A stretch of 53,520 bases of DNA from contig JAOANE010000025.1 of NCBI GenBank assembly GCA_025194985.1, forward strand, positions 1 through 53,520, written 5' to 3'. This document shows, piece by piece, positions 8,117 through 16,712 of the stretch; the first letter of the stretch is position 1, and each line of letters begins with the position of its first letter. The notes under the pieces were generated by a model that had not been told where the DNA came from, made no database searches, and saw only the letters and a program-made list of their open reading frames with translations. Origin of the DNA: Regnicoccus frigidus. Lineage in GTDB: Bacteria > Cyanobacteriota > Cyanobacteriia > PCC-6307 > Cyanobiaceae. Position numbers and translations under genes: made by a program.

Positions 8117-8675
8117 CCAGTTGCCTAAGACTTGCTTTTTGGTTAACTCAAAAATGACTGGAACTTTTAGTTCTCCAGCCTTGGTGACTGTGGCTTAAGG
8201 CTTACACTTTACAATATTTGATAATAAAATAGCACATTGCGATCGCTTGAAATCTCATTCATGAGCTCAGCCTTACATCTTACCATTTTGTGTGTTGATC
8301 TCGTGAGCCCATGTTGAAGCCTTCGGCGTGCGGCGGCCAGCGCGCTGATTGGAGTTTGCGATCTTAGGGCTGAGCGGTTGAAATTCGGCTTAATATTCAG
8401 GTGGTCGATGCTTTTGCTAGCGCTTAAAGAGCGGCTTATAAAATAGCTTGCTGGAAATACATGGATGTTGTCGTTAAGGAAGAAAGTTTCACCAGTGCTG
8501 GAGCTGCCGCTATCTAACATGAACGTAGATTCCGACCATGCCAGCAACCAGATTGCGGTCCACTGTCTTGAGGCGCTAATGGCTTCTTCGCTCCGCATTA
8601 AAACTGATGCAGCAGTGCCTGTCTCTTTCCGTTTCGTCGGCTAACTTCTGCTGCTAGCCCGAGAGTTGACAGACG
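8117..8675. other. 559-bp AT-rich region without a supportable gene
   Basis: The region upstream of the glycosyltransferase has one open frame of 129 codons on the minus strand (8209-8598), but I recognise no domain in it and its start has no obvious ribosome site. A GCGATCGC octamer, the cyanobacterial HIP1 word, sits at about 8237. Composition matches the glycosyltransferase patch, so this may be degraded foreign DNA. It should also contain the promoters of the glycosyltransferase and cupin genes. Confidence 0.5.
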
Positions 8676-9167
8676 ATGCTTCAGACAAAACCGTTTTTCC
8701 AGAAGCACCAGAAGCACTTGTTGGCCCTGCTGCTGCTTGGTGGCAGTCTTCTGCTGACAAGCCTGAAGGCAGTGGCGGATGGCGAGCCCGCTGGGGTCCA
8801 GGTGCAAACGCTGGTCCGATCCGGCCAGGCGTGGAACGGCACGCGCCTGCCCGCCTATCCCAGAGGTGAGCCGGAGCTCACCGTGCTGCACATCACGATT
8901 CCCCCGGGGGTGAAGCTGCCGATGCACATCCACCCGGTGATCAACGCCGGCATGCTGATCCGCGGCCAGCTGCTGGTGATCAGTGAGGCGGGCCCCTCCA
9001 AACAACTCAAGGCGGGCGATGGAATAATCGAGATGGTGAACCAGCCCCACTACGGCACCAATAACGGCACGGAAACCGCCGAGATCGTGATGGTCTATGC
9101 GGGGGTGGAGGGCAAGCCGATTACCGTCCTTGAAGTCGCTCCAGCAACCAGTGCCGAGCGTGAGTAG
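8676..9167 (+). CDS. Exported cupin-domain protein
   Basis: The 163-residue protein starts with a basic segment and a hydrophobic stretch (HLLALLLLGGSLLLTSL) and an AxA-like site near KAVADG, so it should be exported. The rest is a single cupin barrel: motif 1 is PPGVKLPMHIHPVINAGMLI and motif 2 lies around MVNQPHYGTNNG. His residues in HIHP and PHYG could bind a metal. The substrate is unknown. It stands alone on the plus strand, and its GC-rich sequence contrasts with the AT-rich DNA on its left. Confidence 0.75.
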   Translation: MLQTKPFFQKHQKHLLALLLLGGSLLLTSLKAVADGEPAGVQVQTLVRSGQAWNGTRLPAYPRGEPELTVLHITIPPGVKLPMHIHPVINAGMLIRGQLLVISEAGPSKQLKAGDGIIEMVNQPHYGTNNGTETAEIVMVYAGVEGKPITVLEVAPATSAERE

Positions 9168-9204
9168 GCGTGTAGCCACTACTCTTTTCCAAGCAGCTCT
9201 GTAT

Positions 9205-10140
9205 TCATAGCCGATTGTTCTCTGGCCGATTGTTGTCTAATTTCACGTTAAGCGTGGGGGCTTCGGTTAACTGAATCGTGGTGGATGCAATGTTGACGCG
9301 TTGTTCTGTCCTTGCAAACTCATCGAGAATTCGCGTGAACAGCTGATCCTTGATCAGGCGTCGGGTTTTGTAGTCAACCACGTAGCGAATGGTGAATTCT
9401 ATCCAGTTGTCAGTGAGAACGAGGCTGACGACGGGGTCAATTCTGGCATCTTCAATTAAATACTTCCTGAACATCACTTGCCAGGCGGCTTTGACATTCG
9501 CTGTTGTATTGGTTGGAATCATCTCTGCAATCACTTGTTCAAGGATGGATCGTGCCAAGCGATGATCGCTTCCGTACTTCACAGGGATTTTGATCTCGTC
9601 CCATAAATAGGGAAAGTCGCCCGAGTAATTGAAGACTGGCGCCTTGAACACAAAGCTGTTGGCGATGCGGACAATCCTTCCCGTGTAAAGGTCAGATTCC
9701 ACCCACTCGCCCAGTTCCATCAACGTTGTTCGAAGTATGCCGATATCAATGACATCCCCTTTACTGCCTCCTATCTGGACCCGATCCCCCGGGTTGTAAA
9801 AGCCACCAGCTGAAATCGCAATCCAGCCTGCCACGCTGGCAATCACTTCCTGCAAGGAAAAGGTAATGCCTGCGCTCGCAACACCAATGGCAACGGTCAA
9901 GCCACCCAGCCGATCCTTGAAGACGATCGTAATGAAGACAAAGCCCGCAAGATATCCAGAAAAAGTAATGAGTTTGCGCCCGTAGTAGCGGCTATCAGAA
10001 TCTTTGAGATAACGTGTTAGTGAATATTGAAATGAGCGAATCAATAGGCTGATGACCAGAAGTCCGGCCACAGCAATGAATAGCTTCGAGACGAGGGGAT
10101 CGGCCAATAAAGAGCTGACCCACTGAATTAAAGTCTGCAT
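9205..10140 (-). CDS. MscS-family mechanosensitive channel
   Basis: The 311-residue membrane protein has an N-terminal helix (LFIAVAGLLVISLLIR), two more hydrophobic segments (ITFSGYLAGFVFITIVF, GLTVAIGVASAGITF), and the pore-lining Gly/Ala-rich helix followed by the MscS beta domain (FYNPGDRVQIGGSKGDVIDI). It would release solutes on hypo-osmotic shock. Base composition is lower in GC than moaB next door. It may be cotranscribed with moaB, 49 bp upstream. Confidence 0.85.
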   Translation of the reverse strand: MQTLIQWVSSLLADPLVSKLFIAVAGLLVISLLIRSFQYSLTRYLKDSDSRYYGRKLITFSGYLAGFVFITIVFKDRLGGLTVAIGVASAGITFSLQEVIASVAGWIAISAGGFYNPGDRVQIGGSKGDVIDIGILRTTLMELGEWVESDLYTGRIVRIANSFVFKAPVFNYSGDFPYLWDEIKIPVKYGSDHRLARSILEQVIAEMIPTNTTANVKAAWQVMFRKYLIEDARIDPVVSLVLTDNWIEFTIRYVVDYKTRRLIKDQLFTRILDEFARTEQRVNIASTTIQLTEAPTLNVKLDNNRPENNRL

Positions 10141-10189
10141 GTTTTCGTATCGCTTGGGGCTTCTTCATTGCTGAGCATCTACAAGGCTC

Positions 10190-10723
10190 CTAGGGAGCCA
10201 ATTCAGCTTGCTCAGGGTCTTCCAGCAGCCGTGGCAGCAGTTGCACCAAATTGCAGGGGCGGGTGCCGCCATCGAGTTGGGCGCTGATCAGCCGGTCCCA
10301 GGCTGTTGTCACCGCATCGGGTGATCCCGGCAACACGAAGATCACGGTGCCGTTGGCCACGCCGGCCAGGCAGCGGCTCTGCAGGCTGCTGGTACCGATC
10401 GTCTCAAAGGAGAGCACCCGGAACAGCTCCCCGAAGCCCTCGATTGTTTTGTCGAGCAGAGGTGCGACGGCCTCAGGGCTGCCGTCGCGGCCGGTGAGGC
10501 CGGTTCCACCACTGCTGATCACCACCTGCACGGCCGGATCGGCAATCCAGCCGCTGATCGCGGCACGGATGGCATAGCGGTTATCGGGAAGCAGGGCGCG
10601 ATCCACCAGCCGGTGACCGGCGGCTTTCAGCCGATCGCTCAGCAGATCGCCGGAGGGATCGCCGCTGGCGGGGTCGGCGCTGCGCCGATCGGAAACGGTG
10701 AGCAGGGCAACCGTCAGGCTCAC
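10190..10723 (-). CDS. moaB: Molybdenum cofactor biosynthesis protein B
   Basis: The 177-residue protein has the MoaB/MogA fold: VALLTVSDRRSADPASGDPS at the N-terminus and the nucleotide/pterin-binding VVISSGGTGLTGRDGSPEAV around residues 67-86, with FVLPGSPDAVTTAWD near the end. MoaB/MogA proteins adenylylate molybdopterin before metal insertion. Other mo-cofactor genes are not in the window. The start is GTG at 10723. It lies 51 bp after the metallophosphoesterase gene on the same strand. Confidence 0.9.
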   Translation of the reverse strand: MSLTVALLTVSDRRSADPASGDPSGDLLSDRLKAAGHRLVDRALLPDNRYAIRAAISGWIADPAVQVVISSGGTGLTGRDGSPEAVAPLLDKTIEGFGELFRVLSFETIGTSSLQSRCLAGVANGTVIFVLPGSPDAVTTAWDRLISAQLDGGTRPCNLVQLLPRLLEDPEQAELAP

Positions 10724-10774
10724 CGGAGGCTTGAATCAAACACCAGCGAACTGTAGGCAGCGGCTTCTCTGTCG

Positions 10775-12370
10775 TCAGAACGTGATGGGCTCCAGTTCAG
10801 GGCTCTCCCAGCGATGCTGCCGGCGTTCGGCCACCAACGGTCGAAGCGTGAATCGGGGGGGGCGGCCGGCTGAGACCTCCAGCCGCACAGCCGAATAGGG
10901 GCGCCGCAGGCTGCTGCCCTTGCCACTGCGGCCGATGAACAGCTGCGAGTACGCCACCGTGCAGTCAGCCGCTTCGATCCGCTCCTGCAGGTCCGCTCCT
11001 TCGGGCCGCTGACGGCGCAGGCTGTAGCCGCTGCCCCCACAGATCAGCCAGGGAATGTGGGCGTCGCCATGGCCGGTGTCGCCGCTGCGCAGCAGCTCCA
11101 GGCAGTGGGCGTGGCCGCTCAGCACCAGATCCAGCAGGGGTTGCTTCTGCCCTTGCTGAACCTGTGCTTCCTCCAGTTCCGCGGCCACCTGATCGAGCAC
11201 CCGGCGGAGTTGATGGCGTACGGCCAGGGTCTGCCCCTGGAACCACTTGGTCGCCTCGGTCACATACGGCGGATGGTGAAGCACCAGGACGCGCCCGCGC
11301 ACGGCCGGGTTGCGCCAGGAGGCCACCAACCGATCCCGGAGCCAGTCAAGTTGCTCCTGATCGACACTGTCGGCGCCATCCCCGCTGTTCAGGCGCTTCT
11401 CGATATCGAGGAGTTGTTCGTCGATCGCCTCGATCTCACCAGCGAGATCATCAGCGCGATCGCCCGGTTCCGTGTTCTGCAACGAAGGCAGCAATTCCAG
11501 GCCGATGGCCTTGAGTCGTTCGGCCTTCTGCTGGTGGAGTTCAGCCCGTTCGGCCAGCCAATCCTGCCGCTTTTGGCCCCCCTTACCGGAGCCCTGTCCC
11601 GGCAAGGGTTGGTTGAAAGTGTTGGAGTCGAGCGCGAAGACATCAATGCCGGCATGGCGGAAGCTGTAGTAACGATTCGGCAGCCGCGTGAAGTTGCCGG
11701 GCCGGTAGGTGAGGCAGCGCCTGTCATCCACCCTGCTGGTGTAGTGCTGGTCGAGATGGTCGCCCAGCGAGTGTTTGGGACGGCCCTTGAGGTAATCGAG
11801 AAAGGCGCGGGCGAAGGCATCCCCGCGGTGGGAGCCATGCCAGCCCACATCCAGGTTGATCAAAGAGCGCAACAGCCATTGCAGCGGGCCGGTGATCCCA
11901 GAGAGCAGTCCGAGCAGCAGGGGCAGATCGTAATAGTCGTGATTACCGAGAACGGGAAAGAAAGGCAGCTTGAAGGTCATCTGGTCATAGGCGATTCTCT
12001 TCGGTTGATCACCGCCCACCAACCAATCCCGGTAGGGACGAATGAAATTTCGGCGGTATTGCTCACTGGAGCCCACCTGATAGACCAGATCTCCGGTGTG
12101 CAGCACGAAACTGGCACCGTTGCCCTGCTCCATCAATAGCTTGGCCACCTGGCACTGGGGCCTGCGCCGGCGATGGCGCCCAGTGCCACTCCCGGTACCG
12201 CTGTCGCCCAGCACCAGAAAACTGAATGGATCCTCTGGTCCGAGTTCGGAGCTGAAGGCCAGTTGCGTCTGATCGATCTGCCGACTGGTGATTGCCGGAT
12301 CCTGCCAGCACACCCGTTGCTGCATGGCGTGCATCTTGACGGGAATCGTCGGTTCTTGAATCAGCTGCAT
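10775..12370 (-). CDS. Calcineurin-type metallophosphoesterase
   Basis: The 531-residue protein shows the five metallophosphatase blocks: FLVLGDSGTGSG, VLHTGDLVYQVG, VLGNHDYYDLP, VLVLHHPPYVTEATKW and LVLSGHAHCLELL. These supply the Asp, His and Asn ligands of a dinuclear metal site. No signal peptide is visible, so it is probably cytoplasmic. A charged, helical insert of about 90 residues (around 275-360) separates the third and fourth blocks. The substrate is unknown. It begins 6 bp after the lipid-kinase gene, so the two form an operon. Confidence 0.85.
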   Translation of the reverse strand: MQLIQEPTIPVKMHAMQQRVCWQDPAITSRQIDQTQLAFSSELGPEDPFSFLVLGDSGTGSGTGRHRRRRPQCQVAKLLMEQGNGASFVLHTGDLVYQVGSSEQYRRNFIRPYRDWLVGGDQPKRIAYDQMTFKLPFFPVLGNHDYYDLPLLLGLLSGITGPLQWLLRSLINLDVGWHGSHRGDAFARAFLDYLKGRPKHSLGDHLDQHYTSRVDDRRCLTYRPGNFTRLPNRYYSFRHAGIDVFALDSNTFNQPLPGQGSGKGGQKRQDWLAERAELHQQKAERLKAIGLELLPSLQNTEPGDRADDLAGEIEAIDEQLLDIEKRLNSGDGADSVDQEQLDWLRDRLVASWRNPAVRGRVLVLHHPPYVTEATKWFQGQTLAVRHQLRRVLDQVAAELEEAQVQQGQKQPLLDLVLSGHAHCLELLRSGDTGHGDAHIPWLICGGSGYSLRRQRPEGADLQERIEAADCTVAYSQLFIGRSGKGSSLRRPYSAVRLEVSAGRPPRFTLRPLVAERRQHRWESPELEPITF

Positions 12371-12376
12371 CAGCGG

Positions 12377-13681
12377 CTAAGGCGAGGGCAAGGGGGCGTA
12401 AATCGTGAGACTGCCGGGCAGACATTCAAAGGTGATCGGGTTGGCCTCGACGATTTCGCCATCGATCACAAGGAGCTGGGCCGGATCGGTTTCGATCGTG
12501 ATTGTGCGGGCCCGGAAGCAGAGCAGATCCTCGCGATCTGTCGGCGTCTGCACCACGGCTGAAGCCGCCAGCGAGGCCAGGGCATTGAGGCTCTGCAGAG
12601 GGTTCGCTGGTGTGGCGATGGTGACCTCCAGCAGGCCGTCGTCGGGGATGACCCGGCCGAATCCCTGGGCCAGAACAGAACTCGATGGTGCCACATTCGC
12701 CACTGTGATTGCGGCGGATTCAAGTTCAATCAGTTCGCCATCGATTGTCAGGCTGGCTTTAAAGGTGGCCTGATTGGCCAGCTGCTGGGCACCCGCCAGC
12801 AGATAGGCCAGGGTGCCCAGCAGGTTCTTGAGCTCCCGGGTCGCCCGGCTCACCATCCCGGCTTCAAAACCCAGTCCGGCCAGCAGAATCATCGGCTTGG
12901 CATTGCAGCGGGCCGCATCGATCACATGGGTGTTCCCCGCCAGGATCGTCCGGCAGGCTCCGCGAAGATCGAAGGGAATGCCAAGGCCAGCCGCAAAGGC
13001 ATTGGCGGTGCCCCGCGGGATGATCCCCAGGGGGATCCCGGTGCCGATCACCGCGCCCGCCACCGCAGACACGGTGCCATCTCCACCCGAGGCGATGATC
13101 ATCGTGCTGCCCGGATCACTCTCGGGTTGGGCTGCGATTCTGGCGACGATGGCGCTGGCCTGGTCGGTGGGATCGACATCGATCTTGGTCATCACCACAT
13201 TCAGCAGAATCTGCGGCTCCAGGAGATAGCGGATCTGGGCGAGTTCCTGATTGGGATCTCCCTGCCCGGCCACGGGGTTGAAGATCAGATAGGCCACGCG
13301 GCTGTGCGCCAGCCCGTGCATCGCCAGATCGGCGGTGGCTTCATTGAGAGCCAGCGGTGTGTTCTCGATGGCACAGGCCCGGATCAACAGCGGCAGCTCC
13401 GAGGCCAACTGCACCGTGCCCCCAATCTCAGGAAAGAAGATGATGGCGGCCACTTCGGCGGCCAGCACCTTGCCGGCCAGCTCGATATCACCGCCGGTCT
13501 TCAGGGGCCTTAGCTCTGTGGTCTTGAGAGAGGCGGTTCTTGGATCCTGGCGAAAGGCCTGGGCCAGCTCCGGTGTTGTGAGCAGCGCAAAGGCGGTGAT
13601 CGCTGGCTTGTACTGATCCATCCAGGCCAGCAGGGCCTCAAGCTGGGATGGGTGCGCCAGTAAGCAAAGAGCCTGGGACAT
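12377..13681 (-). CDS. Methylglyoxal-synthase-like domain fused to YegS/DAGK-type lipid kinase
   Basis: The 434-residue fusion has an MGS-like domain (about 1-125) and a diacylglycerol-kinase catalytic domain (about 128-430). In the kinase part YLIFNPVAGQGDPN, ASGGDGTVSAVAGAV (about 198-212) and LGIIPRGTANAFAAGLGI are canonical. In the MGS part His 10 and GGD (63-65) are kept, but the Asp next to His 10 is Pro and the segment that normally carries the second His and Asp reads FFPEIGGTVQLASE. MGS activity is thus doubtful, and the domain may instead regulate the kinase. The start ATG at 13681 is preferred to a TTG two codons upstream. The fusion type is known in cyanobacteria. Confidence 0.85.
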   Translation of the reverse strand: MSQALCLLAHPSQLEALLAWMDQYKPAITAFALLTTPELAQAFRQDPRTASLKTTELRPLKTGGDIELAGKVLAAEVAAIIFFPEIGGTVQLASELPLLIRACAIENTPLALNEATADLAMHGLAHSRVAYLIFNPVAGQGDPNQELAQIRYLLEPQILLNVVMTKIDVDPTDQASAIVARIAAQPESDPGSTMIIASGGDGTVSAVAGAVIGTGIPLGIIPRGTANAFAAGLGIPFDLRGACRTILAGNTHVIDAARCNAKPMILLAGLGFEAGMVSRATRELKNLLGTLAYLLAGAQQLANQATFKASLTIDGELIELESAAITVANVAPSSSVLAQGFGRVIPDDGLLEVTIATPANPLQSLNALASLAASAVVQTPTDREDLLCFRARTITIETDPAQLLVIDGEIVEANPITFECLPGSLTIYAPLPSP

Positions 13682-13720
13682 CCTCAAATCCGTGCGCGAG
13701 GCCGTGTTGGGGCGAAGGCC

Positions 13721-14188
13721 CTAGGCCATCTTGACTTCGGCTTGGGCCTTGGCCGTGGAGCCTTGCAGCCATTGATCGATGGCTGGCGGCAGCAGGCAGC
13801 GGCGCCGGCTGGAGGTGTCGATCGCCAGATGGCGTGTGAGGCCGCGGGCCACTTCCTGGCTGTCATCGGTGCTGCGGCGGAAGACATAGGCGACCTCAAA
13901 GCGGCCGGAGTCAAGCGGCAGGGGCGTGAGCTGAACCGAAAGCTTGTCACCGCAGGCCAGGGGCCTGAGGAAATCGGCGCTGCAGTGAATGATCGGCAGG
14001 GCCACGGCCACGCCTCCATTCGGGCTGGGAAACAGGGCGGTGGCCTGGATGCCGAATTGTTCCAGGCTTTGCTCGTAGGCCTCGTGGCACCAGCGCAACA
14101 GCTGATGGAAGTGCATGACGCCGGCGGCATCGGTGTCGCCGAAGCGAACGGTGCGCTGCTGGGAAAGCCAGGGTGCGGGGCTGGTCAA
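13721..14188 (-). CDS. menI: 1,4-dihydroxy-2-naphthoyl-CoA thioesterase (hotdog fold)
   Basis: The 155-residue hotdog-fold protein has RFGDTDAAGVMHFHQLLRWC near its N-terminus, with the catalytic Asp in the GDTDAAG loop and the following helix. In cyanobacteria this enzyme hydrolyses DHNA-CoA in phylloquinone synthesis, needed for photosystem I. The frame is open to 14404, but that extension has no homology and runs into the divergent gene; a TTG at 14186-14188 gives the usual family length. It follows no other phylloquinone gene here. Confidence 0.82.
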   Translation of the reverse strand: MTSPAPWLSQQRTVRFGDTDAAGVMHFHQLLRWCHEAYEQSLEQFGIQATALFPSPNGGVAVALPIIHCSADFLRPLACGDKLSVQLTPLPLDSGRFEVAYVFRRSTDDSQEVARGLTRHLAIDTSSRRRCLLPPAIDQWLQGSTAKAQAEVKMA

Positions 14189-14314
14189 AGGCTGTTCGAT
14201 CGCAGGTGTTGAGCCGCTGTGTTGAGCCGCTGGAGAGTGGAAATCTAATCGAGCCTGACTCCGCCCTCTTGCCTTCAGCTTCGCCGTTGCTGCGCACAGG
14301 AGCCTCCAGTAGGT

Positions 14315-15022
14315 TTGCAGTCGTGCGTCTATCGATCTTTGGCTGATCCAATTGCCTACGAGGCTCCCACGATCAACAAGGCGTGGACAGCCTTCATCCC
14401 CCATGTCCCAACCATCCTGCTGATCTGGGTGGCCACGATTGCCATCTCCGCTGTTGGCGTATTCGTTTACTTCCTGTTCAGCCTGCTTGGTCTTGCAGTT
14501 GCTGGCGGGCCGGAGGTGGACACTGCCGCATCGATTGGTCTGGTGTTGGGCCAGGTCGGGCAGCTGCCGTTCTCGATACTCTCCAGTCTGGTTGGTGTGT
14601 TATTGGTTGCGGTGCCGGCGCTGCATTATTCAACGGGTGAGACGATCGCGCCAAGGCAGGCTTTTAAAACGCTGCTTGAACGTCCTAAACGCTATTTTCT
14701 GGCAGGCCTTCTTTTTGCGCTGACCTCGGCAATTGGGCTGCTGCTTTGTGTCCTTCCAGGCATTGCCGTGGCACTGGTTGCCCCTGTGTATGTCAACAAG
14801 ATCTTTAACGGCGATGCCACGGTGATCGAAGCCTTCACCTCTTCGTTTCAGGCCGTTTATAAATCTCCCGATGGCCTTTCGTTCGTGGGGCTGCAGGTGA
14901 TCGTCTGGGCGGTCACCGTTGTGGTCTCCCTGTGTACCTGCGGCCTTGGCGCCCTGGTGGCTGTTCCTGTTTCCAGCTTCTATCTTCAAAACGCTGTTTA
15001 TTACAAGGGTCTGGTGCGTTGA
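14315..15022 (+). CDS. Multi-pass membrane protein of unknown function
   Basis: The product is 235 residues from a TTG at 14315, with an AGGAG 12 nt upstream; another TTG at 14339 would give 227. It has roughly five to six hydrophobic segments (TILLIWVATIAISAVGVFVY, ILSSLVGVLLVAVPAL, LLFALTSAIGLLLCVLPGI, VIVWAVTVVVSLCTCGLGAL). The pattern of a cytoplasmic N-terminus and a glycine-rich penultimate loop resembles DUF4013/DUF975-like membrane proteins, but I cannot assign a family. It is divergent from menI with about 126 bp between starts. Confidence 0.65.
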   Translation: MQSCVYRSLADPIAYEAPTINKAWTAFIPHVPTILLIWVATIAISAVGVFVYFLFSLLGLAVAGGPEVDTAASIGLVLGQVGQLPFSILSSLVGVLLVAVPALHYSTGETIAPRQAFKTLLERPKRYFLAGLLFALTSAIGLLLCVLPGIAVALVAPVYVNKIFNGDATVIEAFTSSFQAVYKSPDGLSFVGLQVIVWAVTVVVSLCTCGLGALVAVPVSSFYLQNAVYYKGLVR

Positions 15023-15031
15023 TCCCCAGGT

Positions 15032-15475
15032 TCAGAACGCCGGAAACAGATTGATTCCGGCGCCGTAGGTCATGCCGATGCGGAACGCCCAGTAGCCGGC
15101 CAGCAGGGCTGCGGCAGCCACCAGCCGGGGAGATGAGATCCCCCTAGGCCACAGTTCCCGTTGGCGGATCGCCTGCAGCGACCAAAGAATCAGTCCTGCC
15201 GCGGCGAGCGGGCCGAGGGCATGCAGCGCCAGGGATTCTCCGAAGTCAGCGACCAGGCTGGCGCTGATGGATCGGGTCAGATAGCAGGTGGGGCATGGAA
15301 TGCCTGTCAGGGCGCGGAAGGGACAGGCCAAGCCAGGCAGATCCGGGTGCAGGCCCTTGAGCGCCAGGTAGCCGGTCAGCAGAGCCGGGACCCAATAGCC
15401 CGAGGCCCGCAATCGGTTCAGGAACGCTGAACGACGGCGACGAGCTGATTTCAGAGGCCCAACCGTCTGGGACAC
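15032..15475 (-). CDS. DUF2752 membrane protein
   Basis: The 147-residue protein carries the DUF2752 signature CPFRALTGIPCPTCYLTRSI (about residues 50-69), with cysteines flanking a Gly-Ile-Pro turn, and three hydrophobic segments. The role of the family is unknown. The frame is open further upstream but that part overlaps ndhH in another frame; the GTG at 15473-15475, 5 bp after the ndhH stop, is the likely start. That makes it the distal gene of an ndhH operon. Confidence 0.75.
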   Translation of the reverse strand: MSQTVGPLKSARRRRSAFLNRLRASGYWVPALLTGYLALKGLHPDLPGLACPFRALTGIPCPTCYLTRSISASLVADFGESLALHALGPLAAAGLILWSLQAIRQRELWPRGISSPRLVAAAALLAGYWAFRIGMTYGAGINLFPAF

Positions 15476-15480
15476 AGCCG

Positions 15481-16665
15481 TTAGCGGTCGACGGAGCCCA
15501 TGATCACATCGATCGAACCGAGGATCGCCATGATGTCGGCGACCTTGGCTCCGGTCAGGATGTGGGGGAGGATCTGGAGGTTGTTGAAATCGGCCGCCCG
15601 GATCTTCCAACGCCAGGGAGTGACATCATCATTGCCCATGATGAACACGCCCAGTTCTCCTTTTCCGGATTCCAGCCGCGCGTAGAGTTCACCGCCTGGA
15701 ATCTTGAAGGTTGGAGCCACTTTCTTGGCGATGTACTGGTAATCGAAGCCAGAGGAATCGCCGCCCTTGCCTTCCATCATCCGCTTGGCTTCGAGATTCT
15801 CGGTAGGACCGCCGGGGATGGCCTTGGCGGCCTGCTTGAGGATCCTCAGCGACTGGCGCATTTCCTCGATCCGCACCCGATAGCGGGCGTAGCAGTCGCC
15901 TTCGCTGGCGGTAGCCACGTCCCACTCGAAATCGTCGTAGCACTCGTAGTGATCCACCTTGCGCAGATCCCAAGGCACTCCAGAGGCGCGCAGCATCGGC
16001 CCGGAAAGGCTCCAGTTGATCGCCATCTCACGGCTGATCACCCCCAGACCCTCAATGCGGCGTTTGAAGATCGGATTGTTGGTGATCAGCTTCTCGTATT
16101 CATCGATTTTTGGCCCGAAGTAGTCGCAAAAATCGAGGCATTTCTCCAACCAGCCGTAGGGGAGATCGGCCGCCACGCCACCGATGCGGAAATAGTTGTT
16201 GTTGATCAGCCGCTGGCCTGTGGCTGCTTCCCAGAGGTCATAGATCATCTCCCGCTCGCGGAAGATGTAAAAGAAGGGGGTCTGGGCGCCCACATCCGCC
16301 AGGAATGGACCAAGCCAGAGCAGGTGGTTGGCGATCCGGTTGAGCTCCAGCATCAACACCCGGATGTGGCTGGCCCGCTTCGGCACCGTGATGTCCGCCA
16401 GCCGCTCAGGGGCGTTCACCGTGATCGCCTCGTTGAACATGCCGGCGGCATAGTCCCAGCGGCTCACATAGGGCACGAACATCACGTTCGTGCGGTTTTC
16501 GGCGATCTTCTCCATGCCGCGGTGCAGATAGCCGATCACCGGCTCGCAGTCCACCACGTCTTCGCCATCGAGGGTCACCACAAGCCGCAACACTCCGTGC
16601 ATCGAGGGGTGATGGGGGCCGAAGTTGACCACCATCGGCTCGGTGCGGGTTTCGAGCTGCGTCAT
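15481..16665 (-). CDS. ndhH: NAD(P)H-quinone oxidoreductase subunit H
   Basis: The 394-residue protein matches the 49-kDa subunit of complex I. It starts MTQLETRTEPMVVNFGPHHP, and GPHHPSMHGVLRLVVTLDGE is the highly conserved quinone-site segment. The C-terminus DIMAILGSIDVIMGSVDR is also typical. It forms part of the peripheral arm of NDH-1 with the quinone pocket shared with NdhK. It is separated from the other ndh genes, which is common in cyanobacteria, and is divergent from rsmH with 47 bp between starts. Confidence 0.97.
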   Translation of the reverse strand: MTQLETRTEPMVVNFGPHHPSMHGVLRLVVTLDGEDVVDCEPVIGYLHRGMEKIAENRTNVMFVPYVSRWDYAAGMFNEAITVNAPERLADITVPKRASHIRVLMLELNRIANHLLWLGPFLADVGAQTPFFYIFREREMIYDLWEAATGQRLINNNYFRIGGVAADLPYGWLEKCLDFCDYFGPKIDEYEKLITNNPIFKRRIEGLGVISREMAINWSLSGPMLRASGVPWDLRKVDHYECYDDFEWDVATASEGDCYARYRVRIEEMRQSLRILKQAAKAIPGGPTENLEAKRMMEGKGGDSSGFDYQYIAKKVAPTFKIPGGELYARLESGKGELGVFIMGNDDVTPWRWKIRAADFNNLQILPHILTGAKVADIMAILGSIDVIMGSVDR

Positions 16666-16712
16666 GGGGTCCCAGAACTGCTGGCGAATGCCGGGATCTT
16701 AGGAAGGAACCC

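Noticed and set aside
8209..8598. 129-codon minus-strand frame
   Set aside because: No recognisable domain, no clear ribosome site, lies in AT-rich probable decayed DNA.
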